Notes: generated by a model from the letters alone, not told the origin. 64,000 nt of DNA from an uncultured Acidobacteriia bacterium (GCA_903828455.1 CAIKMJ010000022.1:62001-126000); one strand, 5' to 3'. Shown: positions 18,391-28,442, counted from the stretch's first letter. Translations and numbers: made by a program.

Positions 18391-20604
18391 ATGAAGAATT
18401 TCCACGCCGTTTTCACGGCTGGCGTACTCCTGTGCGCCGCCGCTTCTTTGCCGTTTGCGCCCGTTACGCTTGCGGCGGCTCAAATCAGAGGAACAGTCGT
18501 CGACCCCTCGCGCAGTCCCGTCCCCGGCGCGCAGGTAGCCGCGGTCAACGATGCCGGAGTCATCGTCCGCCAGATCGCCGACGATCGCGGCGGCTTCAAC
18601 TTCAACGTCTCCCCGCTTTACGAAAATTTCCAGCTCCGCGTCACCGCGCCCGGTTTCGCCACCGCCACCGTCGCCGCGGGCACCGCCGAAATCCAGCTGA
18701 CACTCGCGCCGCAGTCCGATTCCATCCAGGTGATTGGCTCCGCCATCGATACCCCGGCCGCGCTGCAGGGTTCGGCCGTGAGCACCATCTCCAGCGCCGA
18801 ACTTCGCCGGCGCAACGAAGCCCAGACCGTTGACCTGCTCCGCGAACTGCCCGGCCTGACCGTCTCGCAAAGCGGCGCCCGGGGATCGCTTGCCAGCCTC
18901 TCCGTGCGCGGCGCCGATCCGAAATACAGCCTCGTGGAGCTCAACGGAATTCCCGTCTCCGGCTTCTATCAGGGCGGCCTCTTCGACTTCTCGCAGCTGC
19001 CGGCCGAGTTCATCTCGGAAATTCAGATCGCGCGCGGCCCGCAATCCGCCGTCAGCGGCTCCTACGCGGCGGGCAGCGTCGTCAACTTCGTCACCCGTTC
19101 GCCGGATAACGGCCCGGCGCTGGACATCCTCGCCGAAGGCGGAACCCATGACGAAAACCGCTTCGCCGCCAGCGGCTCGGGCATGATGAAGGGCTGGGGC
19201 ATCGCCGGCTCGCTCTCCAGCCTGCTCGCCAACGGCCCGGTGAAGAACAGCGACACGCGATCGGACGACGGCTTTCTGATGCTCCAGCATCGCTGGTACA
19301 CGCAGAACCTGTTCGTCTTCGCCAATTTCAATTCCAACAACACCGGCGAACCCGGTCCGTTCGGTTCCAATCCCAAGGGATACTATTCCGGCCTCGACCT
19401 GATCAGCCGCAGCAAAAACAACACCGGCACTTACGGCTTCCACTATCGGAATGACCTCACCGATCGTCTCCGGCTCGACGCAACCGGCGGCGCATATCTG
19501 AACAACAGCGGCTACCTCAGCTCCTACGGCTTCAGCTACAACAAGGATCTGCGACTCTACGCCGAACCGCGCGCCACCTACCAGGTGAACCGCATCCTGA
19601 CGCTGGCCGCCGGCTTCGCCTTCAGCCGCGAAGAAATGCGCAACAGCTACGTCACCGCCGCCAGCAACCGCTTTCTGCTGCGCCGCGACACGGAGGGCAC
19701 GTATGTTGAGGCGCGCCTCGCCCTCACGAGCCGGCTCTTCGTCAACGCCGGCCTGCGCGAAGAGATCATCCGGACCCCGTTCATTCCGGGCGAACCGGCC
19801 GGTTATCCGCCGCGCCCGGCCTTTGCCGCCAATACGGTGACGAAGTCGAATCCGAAGATCTCCGGCTCCTGGCAGTTCGATGCCGCCACGCGTCTGCATG
19901 CCTCTTACGGTACGGGTATCCGGCCGCCCGGCGGCAGCGATCTGGCCTTCACCAACAACCCCGCGCTGCAGCCCGAGACGAGCACCAGCTACGACGCCGG
20001 AATCGAGCGGCGCTTCTTCCACAGCCGCGCCTCGCTCGACGCCTCCTGGTTCCACAGCGATTACCACAACCTCATCGTGAGCCTCGGCGGCTCGCTGTCG
20101 AAGCTCTCCCGTTTCTACACCGACAATCTGGCCAACGCCTTGTCGGAAGGCGTTGAAATGACGGCGCGCCTCCGGCCCTCGTCCTCCATCCTGCTCACCG
20201 GCAATTACCTGTGGCTCGAAACCCAGGCCCTGTCCCTCGATGGCGGCAGCGGACTCGTGCAGCAGTATTACTATCCCGGCCAGCCCCTGCTGCGCCGCCC
20301 CAGGCAGTCCGGCTCCATGCTTGCCACCTGGGACCACGGCCGTCTGGACGTCACCGTGGCCGGGTACATGCGTGGCCGCTCGCTCGACGTCGAACCGAAC
20401 TACGGCGCTTACGGCGGGCGCTACTGGAATGCCGGATTCGCCAACTTCAACATCAATACCAACTACCGCGTGAAGTCTAATCTCACCGCTTACGTAAATC
20501 TGCGCAATGCGCTCGATCGCCGCTACGAGGAAATCTACGGCTTCCCCGCGCCGCTGCTGAACGTCGTGGCGGGCGTAAAATGGAGCCTCGCCTCGGCTCG
20601 CTAA
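18391..20604 (+). CDS. btuB: TonB-dependent vitamin B12 receptor-like outer-membrane transporter
   Basis: Plug domain GARGSLASLSVRGADPKYSLVELNGIPVSG..., carboxypeptidase-regulatory-like N-terminus, beta-barrel C-term; under a B12 riboswitch. Confidence 0.88.
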   Translation: MKNFHAVFTAGVLLCAAASLPFAPVTLAAAQIRGTVVDPSRSPVPGAQVAAVNDAGVIVRQIADDRGGFNFNVSPLYENFQLRVTAPGFATATVAAGTAEIQLTLAPQSDSIQVIGSAIDTPAALQGSAVSTISSAELRRRNEAQTVDLLRELPGLTVSQSGARGSLASLSVRGADPKYSLVELNGIPVSGFYQGGLFDFSQLPAEFISEIQIARGPQSAVSGSYAAGSVVNFVTRSPDNGPALDILAEGGTHDENRFAASGSGMMKGWGIAGSLSSLLANGPVKNSDTRSDDGFLMLQHRWYTQNLFVFANFNSNNTGEPGPFGSNPKGYYSGLDLISRSKNNTGTYGFHYRNDLTDRLRLDATGGAYLNNSGYLSSYGFSYNKDLRLYAEPRATYQVNRILTLAAGFAFSREEMRNSYVTAASNRFLLRRDTEGTYVEARLALTSRLFVNAGLREEIIRTPFIPGEPAGYPPRPAFAANTVTKSNPKISGSWQFDAATRLHASYGTGIRPPGGSDLAFTNNPALQPETSTSYDAGIERRFFHSRASLDASWFHSDYHNLIVSLGGSLSKLSRFYTDNLANALSEGVEMTARLRPSSSILLTGNYLWLETQALSLDGGSGLVQQYYYPGQPLLRRPRQSGSMLATWDHGRLDVTVAGYMRGRSLDVEPNYGAYGGRYWNAGFANFNINTNYRVKSNLTAYVNLRNALDRRYEEIYGFPAPLLNVVAGVKWSLASAR

Positions 20605-20662
20605 CTGCGGGTGCTCGCTGGCTGCAAGTGCTCGCCAGCCGCATCCGCCCCGAACCTTCACC

Positions 20663-21289
20663 ATGAACGAAGACCGATTCGACCAGCCCCGCGTCGCCAT
20701 CAACCGCGTTTACACCAAACGCGGCGACGACGGCTCCACCAGTCTCGCCGGCGGTCAGCGCCTGCCGAAGAACGCCACGCGCATCGAAGCCTACGGAACC
20801 GTGGATGAGCTCAACAGCTTCATCGGCCTCGCGCGCGAGTCAGCCCTGCAGGCGGGCGAGCCCGTTGCCCGCCTCGCGTCCATCCTCCTGCGCGTCCAGC
20901 ACGAACTGTTCAACCTCGGTTCGGAACTGGCCACGCTTCCGGAGGATTTGCATCCCAGGCAGGCGCGCCTCACCGCGCTCGAAACCGAACAACTCGAACG
21001 CGAGCTCGATGAACTGAACGCCGATCTTCCGGAACTGCGCTCCTTCGTGCTGCCGGGCGGTTCGCGCCTGAACGCCGAACTGCACGTCTGCCGCACGGTC
21101 TGCCGCCGCGCCGAGCGGATCGTCGTCGGTCTTGCGGCGGAAGGCGATGCCGTCGCCGACGCCATCCGCTACCTCAACCGCCTCTCCGACGCGCTGTTCG
21201 TCTGGAGCCGCTGGGCGAGCCACCGGCTGGCCGTGCCGGAGATCCTCTGGGAACCCAATCAGAAGCGCGTTAACATAGATGGAGAATAG
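20663..21289 (+). CDS. PduO-type ATP:cob(I)alamin adenosyltransferase
   Basis: VYTKRGDDGSTSLAGGQRLPKNATRIEAYGTVDELNSFIGLAR; AYLNRLSDALFVWSRW-like C-term. Confidence 0.96.
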   Translation: MNEDRFDQPRVAINRVYTKRGDDGSTSLAGGQRLPKNATRIEAYGTVDELNSFIGLARESALQAGEPVARLASILLRVQHELFNLGSELATLPEDLHPRQARLTALETEQLERELDELNADLPELRSFVLPGGSRLNAELHVCRTVCRRAERIVVGLAAEGDAVADAIRYLNRLSDALFVWSRWASHRLAVPEILWEPNQKRVNIDGE

Positions 21290-21293
21290 ACCT

Positions 21294-21833
21294 ATGCAGA
21301 ATCAGAAGCAGTCCCGGCCCGTCGCAATTGGACTCACGCTGCTCAGCGCGCTCGGCCGCCTCGTGCCGCATGCGCCCAACGTCACCCCGCTTGGCGGATC
21401 GTGCCTCTTCGCCGGTTCGCGCGTGAGCGGCGCCATGGCGTACCTGCTGCCGCTCGCCGTCATGATGGCGACCGACCCCTTCGTCGGCGGCTACACCGCT
21501 GCCTCGCCCGTCATCTACGCCGCGTTTCTCATCAACGTCTGGATCGGGCGTACGCTGCTGCGCGAGGCCTCGGCCCGCCGCGTCGGCCTCGCCGCCTTCC
21601 TCTGCAGCGCGCAGTTCTTCGTCCTCACCAACTTCGCCGTCTGGGCCATCGGCCTCGCGCGGCACAGTTCGTTCTATCAGCCCGGCCTCGCCGGCCTGAT
21701 GGCCTGCTATGCGGCCGCGCTCCCGTTCTGGGGCCGGACGCTCGCCGGCGACCTGCTGTTTTCCGGCGCCCTCTTCGGCATGTACGCCCTGCTGAACTCG
21801 CGGACGCAGCTTCGCCAGCCCGCCGCCGCCTGA
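21294..21833 (+). CDS. DUF6580-like integral membrane protein (ECF S-component-like architecture)
   Basis: LGRLVPHAPNVTPLGGSCLFAGSRVSGAMAYLLPLAVMMATDPFVGGY; multiple TM helices. Confidence 0.75.
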   Translation: MQNQKQSRPVAIGLTLLSALGRLVPHAPNVTPLGGSCLFAGSRVSGAMAYLLPLAVMMATDPFVGGYTAASPVIYAAFLINVWIGRTLLREASARRVGLAAFLCSAQFFVLTNFAVWAIGLARHSSFYQPGLAGLMACYAAALPFWGRTLAGDLLFSGALFGMYALLNSRTQLRQPAAA

Positions 21834-21913
21834 CCGTCATCGGCAGCCGCGGCGCGATGTAAGCAACCTTTCACGCCGCAGACACCAAAACGAAAACGTT
21901 GCGTTCGTAGAAT

Positions 21914-22468
21914 GTGGCTACGAACCGCATGACGCTCCGCACAGCGCTCTTTCGTCTCGCCTCCTCTCCACGCCAGGAGATCTTTGAAAAGTGGAACTGG
22001 AAGGCGGCGTTTTTCAGCTCCCTGATCCGCGGCTTCATCTTCCTGTTTGCCAACCTGCGTTCCGGCTGGAAGGCCGCCGCCGGAGCCATGATGGCCGAAT
22101 GGCTCTTCCGCGCCTGCACGTCGGGCTTCTACGGCGCCATCACCCAGAAGCTCGGCGAAGTCGAGCCGGAGTGGGAGGGCATGGCGGGCGCCATGGTCCT
22201 GCTGCCCATCCTGTCGCACTCGCTGGAGTTCCTCGTGCACTGGCTGCGCCACACTCCTCACCTGAAGGTCAGCCTCATCTCCTCCATCACCTTCACCGTC
22301 TTCTCAACTCTCTTTAACCTTTACGCCATGCGCCGCGGCACAATGGTCGTCGGCCGGAACGCTCCCTCCATCGGAGCCGATCTGCGCGCCATGCCCCGCG
22401 TCATCGGCGGATTCCTCGCCGCGCTGCCGCTCTGGACATGGCGCTCGCTCCGGGGCTACGGCGCTTGA
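21914..22468 (+). CDS. hypothetical membrane protein
   Basis: Coding-like ORF with several hydrophobic segments, same strand and spacing as neighbours. Confidence 0.6.
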   Translation: MATNRMTLRTALFRLASSPRQEIFEKWNWKAAFFSSLIRGFIFLFANLRSGWKAAAGAMMAEWLFRACTSGFYGAITQKLGEVEPEWEGMAGAMVLLPILSHSLEFLVHWLRHTPHLKVSLISSITFTVFSTLFNLYAMRRGTMVVGRNAPSIGADLRAMPRVIGGFLAALPLWTWRSLRGYGA

Positions 22469-23757
22469 AAACCCTGCACCTGACCAACGCCTGGCATTCC
22501 TCATCCGGTGGCATCGGTACGTTCTACAAGGCCCTGCTCGAAGCCGCCGAGCAGGAGGAGCACGAAATGCGCCTCGTCGTCCCCGGCGACCGCACGCGCG
22601 TGGAAAACATCGGCCGCTTCTGCCGCATCTACCACATTGAAGCGCCCCGCGCCCCGCTCAACCGCAACTACCGGATGATCTATCCGTACCGCTTTCTCTT
22701 TCCCCGCACCGCCCTGCAGCGCATCCTCAACGACGAACAGCCCGACCTCGTCGAAGTCTCCGAAAAATACACCATGCCGTACCTGGCCGGACTGCTGCGC
22801 ACCCGCCGCCTGCCCGGCGTCCGCGTGCGCCCCGCCGTTGTGGGCCTGAGCTGCGAGCGCATGGACGAAAACTTCTCGGCCTATCTTTCGCAAAACCCCG
22901 GCGGGCGCAAATTCTGCCGCTGGTACATGAAGTGGATCTACTTCCCCATGTTCGATCACCACATCACGGTGTCCGAACACGTTGCCGAAGAGCTCATCGC
23001 CGCTTCCCACGGACACAAAGTCCGCCGCGGCGTCTGGATCGAACCCATGGGCGTCGATTACCAGCGCTTCGGCCACGCGCGTCCGGATCCGCAACTACGC
23101 CGCTCCATGCTGGGCGGCGACCCGCCGCAAGGCGCCGAAAACGCCACCCTGCTTCTCTACGCGGGCCGCCTCGCCCCGGAAAAAAATCTTCCGCTGCTGG
23201 TCGAAACCATGGCTCTGCTCGACCCGCTTCACTTCCGGCTCGCCGTCGCCGGCTCCGGCATGGAGCGCGAGCGCCTCGAAGCCGAATTCGCCCGCCGCGG
23301 CATGCGCAACGTCGTGTTTCTCGGCCACGTCGGAGATCGCGACCGCCTCGCCGGCCTCTTCGCCAGCGCCGACGTCTTCCTCCACCCCAACCCCCGCGAG
23401 CCCTTCGGCATCGCGCCCCTCGAAGCCATGGCCGCCGGACTCGCCCTCGTCGCGCCCCGCTCCGGCGGTGTCATCTCCTACGCCGATCAAAGCAACTCCT
23501 GGCTTGCCGATCCCACCGGCGAAGCCTTCGCCGCCGCCGCGCGCTCCATCCGCGACAATCCCCCGGCCGCCACGCAAAAGCGCATCGCCGCCCGCGCCAC
23601 GGCCGCCCGCCATGACTGGCCCCATGTGACAAAACGCTATCTCAACCTCTACCGCGAACTGAACGCCCTCACCCAGGGACAGTGCGCCTCCGCCAACACT
23701 CGGCCCCGCATCTGGTCCACCGCCGGCGATGCCTTCGGACGCGAGACCGGGGCCTGA
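22438..23757 (+). CDS. glycosyltransferase family 4
   Basis: LTNAWHSSSGGIGTFYKALLEAA; LLLYAGRLAPEKNLPLLVETM; HPNPREPFGIAPLEAMAAGLALVAPRSGGV. Confidence 0.92.
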   Translation: MALAPGLRRLKTLHLTNAWHSSSGGIGTFYKALLEAAEQEEHEMRLVVPGDRTRVENIGRFCRIYHIEAPRAPLNRNYRMIYPYRFLFPRTALQRILNDEQPDLVEVSEKYTMPYLAGLLRTRRLPGVRVRPAVVGLSCERMDENFSAYLSQNPGGRKFCRWYMKWIYFPMFDHHITVSEHVAEELIAASHGHKVRRGVWIEPMGVDYQRFGHARPDPQLRRSMLGGDPPQGAENATLLLYAGRLAPEKNLPLLVETMALLDPLHFRLAVAGSGMERERLEAEFARRGMRNVVFLGHVGDRDRLAGLFASADVFLHPNPREPFGIAPLEAMAAGLALVAPRSGGVISYADQSNSWLADPTGEAFAAAARSIRDNPPAATQKRIAARATAARHDWPHVTKRYLNLYRELNALTQGQCASANTRPRIWSTAGDAFGRETGA

Positions 23758-23866
23758 AGCTGCGCCGCCCCCGCTCGTAACCGGAACTCAACAAGTCGTA
23801 ACGAGAACTCGCCAAATTGTTTCCAGGTCGTAGTTCAAATGTAAAACTGCGCCGCTACGCTGAGGC

Positions 23867-24901
23867 ATGATTTTCCGGCGCCAAATACTTGGCATGCTGG
23901 CTGGCGGCCTCATCTGCCGGCTTTTCGGTGAATCGGATACGGCGGCGTGCGGCGGCCCGGCGGGTGGCGCGGCGCGTTCCGAAGTCGAGCGCCTGCTCGA
24001 AGCAAATTTCGCGGTGACGTCCCATCCCCGCGCCCAGGTCACCGCTTATTCGGCTGGTGCGGTGGTCACCCTGCTCGGCATTCCGGTGTTTTCGCGCGCC
24101 GGTGTCGGCAGCGGTTACGCGGTCGTGGAGGAGGCCGCCTGCCCGGCGGGCAACGGCGTCTCCATCCAGTTCGGCGCCGGCTCGTGGCCTGAATCCGCCC
24201 ACGGACTCAACCGCTTCGGCATCATCCACGAAGTAGCCATTGAAAAGCGCGGAGAGCCGGAGGTCTGCGCCTATTTCGCCTTTATGACCTCGTCCCCCGA
24301 AAAGGACATCACGCAGGCCAAACAGGCGCTGGTGAAGACCGATGGCGAAATCCCCTGCACAGCGGCTCAGGGTCGCGGCGAGCGCGGCGGCTTCGCCTCC
24401 CGTGTCGAGAATCTGACGCTGCCCGCCCGCCTCACCTGGCGCGATGCCGATCAGCTCACCGCCCGCGTTCGCGACGCCGCCGCCGGCTCTCCCTGCGCCG
24501 CCGGCCGCGAAAACGGACACGGCGCGGCCGCCACTTTCCTCTATCTGCTCCGGCGCGCCATGCTCGAAGCCGGCCCCGTCACCCAGGCCAACCTGTTCTT
24601 CAACCGCAAGCAATACACTCTCGACACGCAAAAGGAAGCCGACCCCGCCACCGGCGCCCGGCTCGCCGAGCGGCGCCTCACCTCCGCGCCCGACAGCATC
24701 GTCCGCCTCAGCGCCACCCTCACCAATCGCGCCACCGGCCACGTCACGCCCTTCCGCGTCTGGTACGAACGCGGCTCGGAAAGCGCCCCGCCGCTGCGCT
24801 TCGAATACCAGGTGAAATCGTTTCTGCGGCTGGCATTCGAAGCCGACCCGGCCGCCCCCGCGCCGCCCGTAAAGCTGGTCCTGAAGGAGAGACAGGCATG
24901 A
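23867..24901 (+). CDS. conserved hypothetical protein
   Basis: Coding-like ORF with signal-like N-terminus, translationally coupled (ATGA) to next ORF. Confidence 0.6.
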   Translation: MIFRRQILGMLAGGLICRLFGESDTAACGGPAGGAARSEVERLLEANFAVTSHPRAQVTAYSAGAVVTLLGIPVFSRAGVGSGYAVVEEAACPAGNGVSIQFGAGSWPESAHGLNRFGIIHEVAIEKRGEPEVCAYFAFMTSSPEKDITQAKQALVKTDGEIPCTAAQGRGERGGFASRVENLTLPARLTWRDADQLTARVRDAAAGSPCAAGRENGHGAAATFLYLLRRAMLEAGPVTQANLFFNRKQYTLDTQKEADPATGARLAERRLTSAPDSIVRLSATLTNRATGHVTPFRVWYERGSESAPPLRFEYQVKSFLRLAFEADPAAPAPPVKLVLKERQA

Positions 24902-26031
24902 ACAAATCGCGTGTGCATTTCCACTGGCAGGGCGACGCCGGCTGCGTCTTCCGCTCCGCCGTCTCGCTGCACAGCCATACGCTGCACTCCCGCGAATCGC
25001 TCGATTTCGTGGAGCGCGCCACCAGGAACACGCTGTGGCTCGGCGGCGCCATCCGCCGCCAGATGGACAAGTACAAGGCGCTCAAAGGCCGCGAGGTCGA
25101 GCTGAAACGCGCCTGGTGGACCCCGCCGCTTTCCGCCCGCCAGGCCTGGGCCCTCGAAGCCGGCCAGATCGAAAACGTCCTCCAGAAATCCGCCATGGTC
25201 TCGCTCAGCGACCATGACAACATCGACGCCGCCCTTCATCTGCACGTCCTCAGCGACCGCGAAGCCTGCCCCGTCTCCGTGGAATGGACCGTCCCCTTCC
25301 GCCGCACCTTCTTCCACGTGGGCGTTCACAACATGCCGGCCGCCGAAGCCACCGCCATGATGCGCGAAATGCAGCAGTTCACCGCCGCGCCCGATGAAGC
25401 CCGCGCCGCCGAACTCCTCGCGTGGTTCGCGCGCAACCCGCAGTCGCTCATCGTGCTCAACCATCCCGCCTGGGATGAGAATCACATCGGAGCCGCCGCC
25501 CACCGCGAACATCTCGATGCCTTCACCGCCCTCTACCGGCCCTTCCTTCACGCCTTCGAACTAAACGGTCTGCGCCCCTGGCCCGAAAACCAGGTAGCCG
25601 CGCAGGCTGCCACCGCTGCCGGCCTGCCCGTCATCTCCGGCGGCGACCGTCACGGCCGCGAGCCCAACGCCTGCCTCAACCAGACCAACGCCGCCGACTT
25701 CAGCGAATTCGTCGACGAAGTGCGCCGCGACGGCTGGAGTGACGTGCTCTTCATGCCCCAGTACCGCGAGCCGCTGAAAATGCGCATTCTGGAGAACATG
25801 TGCTCCATCCTCGAAGATGATCCCGGCCACGGCATGGGCTGGGTCCGCTGGAGCGACCGCGTCTTCTATCTCACCGATGAAGGCGATACCAAATCGCTGA
25901 ACCAGTTGTGGACCAAAGGATTTCCCGGAGTCGTGAACCAATTTGTGAGTCTGGTGAATTTACTGAAGCACGGACCAGTCAGGTCGGCGCTGCGCATGGC
26001 ATTGAACGAACGGCAGGAATTTGTACTTTAA
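24898..26031 (+). CDS. PHP-domain-like metal-dependent phosphoesterase
   Basis: SLHSHTLHSRE, SLSDHDN, LNHPAWDENH, SGGDRHGRE metal-ligand-like motifs. Confidence 0.7.
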   Translation: MNKSRVHFHWQGDAGCVFRSAVSLHSHTLHSRESLDFVERATRNTLWLGGAIRRQMDKYKALKGREVELKRAWWTPPLSARQAWALEAGQIENVLQKSAMVSLSDHDNIDAALHLHVLSDREACPVSVEWTVPFRRTFFHVGVHNMPAAEATAMMREMQQFTAAPDEARAAELLAWFARNPQSLIVLNHPAWDENHIGAAAHREHLDAFTALYRPFLHAFELNGLRPWPENQVAAQAATAAGLPVISGGDRHGREPNACLNQTNAADFSEFVDEVRRDGWSDVLFMPQYREPLKMRILENMCSILEDDPGHGMGWVRWSDRVFYLTDEGDTKSLNQLWTKGFPGVVNQFVSLVNLLKHGPVRSALRMALNERQEFVL

Positions 26032-26414
26032 AACCGGCGGGGAAAATAGTTCAAGCAGGGGCGGGAGGCCGTCAGGAATCTGCCCGGCATCCGCAAGACA
26101 CCGTCGATTGGCGTCTGGTTAGCGCACAGCGAACAAATAAATTTGGGCTGTATACTCAGGTGCCTTCGATGTCCGGATTTTATGATTGCAGGAATGCTGT
26201 ACGGCGCCCGCCCCGCTGCTGTTCAGGTGGTTCTATGTAAGCACCTCCGGACCCCAGGATTTACATGCGTCCCGTTGACGCCGACCCGTGATCCCGTTAC
26301 CGTATGACTGGATTGTGCTCCCGCTGTAACAAAAAGTCAACGCACAATTTTAGGGCCATTCATGCGTTTTTTTTGAACGCAATTCCGCGCCGCGAACGCC
26401 CCGCCCGCGCCCTC

Positions 26415-26561
26415 TCAGCGAATCAGCCGCGACGCTTCCACCAGCACGGCCACCACTCCGATTGAGACCAGAGCGATCACGCCGTAACGCATCATGCGTT
26501 CCCGCGGCGGCTCCTCGTGCGCTTCGTCCTTCTGAATTCGTTCGTCCAGGCTCTCAAACAT
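26415..26561 (-). CDS. 48-aa single-TM small membrane protein
   Basis: MFESLDERIQKDEAHEEPPRERMMRYGVIALVSIGVVAVLVEASRLIR preceded by AAGGAGGTTCC Shine-Dalgarno. Confidence 0.6.
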   Translation of the reverse strand: MFESLDERIQKDEAHEEPPRERMMRYGVIALVSIGVVAVLVEASRLIR

Positions 26562-26669
26562 GGAACCTCCTTGGATTGCGTCAATACTACTCCTGCCGAA
26601 TATCAAAGGGAAGGGTTATTTTAGTGATGTGACGAATATCCCACCATCCCACCGCGCGGGCCGAATCCA

Positions 26670-27170
26670 GTGAAGCCCCCCGCGCTCACCGTCCCGCAGA
26701 TTCTGCAACTCGGCCCGCCTGCTTTTCGCACCGTCGTTCCCGCCGCCTGGGCCGACCACAACGGTCACATGAACATCCGCCACTTCACGGCGGCCTTTGA
26801 CGATGCCGGCGATGCCCTCTATCTCCTCATCGGGCTCACGCCGGAATTTCATGCCGCCCGCGGCACCGGAACCTTCGACCTCGAACACCACACCCACTTC
26901 ATCCGCGAAGTGAAAGTCGGCGACGCCGTAGCCGTCTACGTGCGCCCCGTGGCTCGTTCCGCCAAGCGCATGCACTATCTCATGTTTCTGGTGAATGAGA
27001 CGCAGGGTGTGGTCGCGTCCATCTTCGAATGCATCAACAGCTTTATGGATCTCACGCAGCGGAAGACCGCCGCCTATCCGCCCGATCTCGCCGCGCAGCT
27101 CGACGCGTGGATCGCCGCGAGCGCGCACCTCGACTGGCCCGCTCCCGTCTGCGGCGCCATGTCCGCGTAA
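26670..27170 (+). CDS. hotdog-fold acyl-CoA thioesterase family protein
   Basis: AAWADHNGHMNIRHFTAAFDDAGDALY. Confidence 0.85.
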   Translation: MKPPALTVPQILQLGPPAFRTVVPAAWADHNGHMNIRHFTAAFDDAGDALYLLIGLTPEFHAARGTGTFDLEHHTHFIREVKVGDAVAVYVRPVARSAKRMHYLMFLVNETQGVVASIFECINSFMDLTQRKTAAYPPDLAAQLDAWIAASAHLDWPAPVCGAMSA

Positions 27171-27197
27171 CCGCCCGCCTCAGACAGCCTTCCCGCC

Positions 27198-28112
27198 TCA
27201 AACGGCTTTGTTGATATCCCGGTGCGCCACCTTCGCCGGATACCCGGCATCGGCGAGATTCTTTCGAATCTGATCGGCAATCATCACCGAGCGGTGATGC
27301 CCGCCCGTGCACCCGAAGCCGATCGTCAGATAGCTCTTGCCCTCGCGAATATAGTGCGGCAGCAGGTACGTCAGCAGATCGGTGATCTTCGCAATGAATT
27401 CCCCCGTCTGCGGGAACGATCGGATGTACTTCGCCACGCCCGGGTTGCGTCCGGTCAGCTTCTTGAACTTCGGAATGTAGTTCGGATTCGGCAGGAAGCG
27501 GACGTCGAACACCAGGTCGCAGTCCGGCGGCACCCCGTGGCGGAAGCCGAAACTCGTCACGTAGAGCGAAATCTTCGACTCCGTGCTCTCCCCGTGGAAG
27601 CGCTCCCGGATGAACGCCCGCAGGTCATGCACGTTGAACTTCGAACTGTCGATCGTGACATCGGCCAGCGCCCGGATGGGCGCCAGCAGCTTGCGCTCCC
27701 GCGTAATGCTCTCGCGGATCGGCTGATCGGCCGCCAGCGGATGCGGCCGCCGCGTTTCGCTGAAGCGCCGCAGCAGCGTCTCGTCGTCGGCTTCAAGAAA
27801 AATGAGCCGCGTCCGCAGATTGCCGCGAATGCCCCGGAAGATCTCCGGAAACTTGCGCAGCCCCGCCCCTTCCCGCACATCCACCACCAGCGCCGCGTGG
27901 TGGATCGTGGCCGAATTCTGCACCAGCTCCGCAAACGTCGGAATCAGATCGACCGGCAGATTGTCGACCGCGTAGTAACCAAAATCTTCGAGCGAACGCA
28001 GCACGGAGCCCTTGCCCGAACCGCTCATGCCGGTGATGATCACCAGCTCGGCGGCGGGCCGGGCAGCGCGCGGCGCCGCTCGCGGGACCGATTTAGCCCC
28101 GGACTTCTTCAC
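27198..28112 (-). CDS. rapZ: RNase adapter RapZ / YvcJ-type nucleotide-binding protein
   Basis: VIITGMSGSGKGSVLRSLEDFGYYAVDNLPVDLIP; IGFGCTGGHHRSV. Confidence 0.96.
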   Translation of the reverse strand: MKKSGAKSVPRAAPRAARPAAELVIITGMSGSGKGSVLRSLEDFGYYAVDNLPVDLIPTFAELVQNSATIHHAALVVDVREGAGLRKFPEIFRGIRGNLRTRLIFLEADDETLLRRFSETRRPHPLAADQPIRESITRERKLLAPIRALADVTIDSSKFNVHDLRAFIRERFHGESTESKISLYVTSFGFRHGVPPDCDLVFDVRFLPNPNYIPKFKKLTGRNPGVAKYIRSFPQTGEFIAKITDLLTYLLPHYIREGKSYLTIGFGCTGGHHRSVMIADQIRKNLADAGYPAKVAHRDINKAV

Positions 28113-28434
28113 CCGCTTCCAAATCCCGCGGCGTTCGTTTCACGTCGCGCTCCTTTTCGCGCAGCTTGAGCGCCTGCGCTTCCAGTTTCCCCACCGCCGC
28201 ATGAATCGCGGTGAAAAGATCCGTGTCCGACCCGTGCCCCACCAGCTCGTGGTGATGGTACGGAACCGAAATCTCCACTTCGTGCAGATGCCGTTCCACC
28301 TTCAGGATCACGTGGGCATGCGCCTCGCCCCGGCCGTTGTCCAGTATATGGCCGATTTTGGCAAACTCTGCCGTCAGTTTCGTGGTTTGTGCGGGCGACA
28401 GTTCTACGTGGCGCCCCGTGTAAGTGACTTTCAT
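28093..28434 (-). CDS. hpf: ribosome hibernation promoting factor (short form)
   Basis: MKVTYTGRHVELSPAQTTKLTAEFAKIGH...; AHVILKVERHLHEVEISVPYHHHELVG. Confidence 0.9.
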   Translation of the reverse strand: MKVTYTGRHVELSPAQTTKLTAEFAKIGHILDNGRGEAHAHVILKVERHLHEVEISVPYHHHELVGHGSDTDLFTAIHAAVGKLEAQALKLREKERDVKRTPRDLEAGEEVRG

Positions 28435-28442
28435 TTTGTCGT

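Noticed and set aside
18319-20703. 794-aa minus-strand ORF over btuB
   Set aside because: Antisense shadow ORF of a well-supported TonB receptor; no recognisable motifs.
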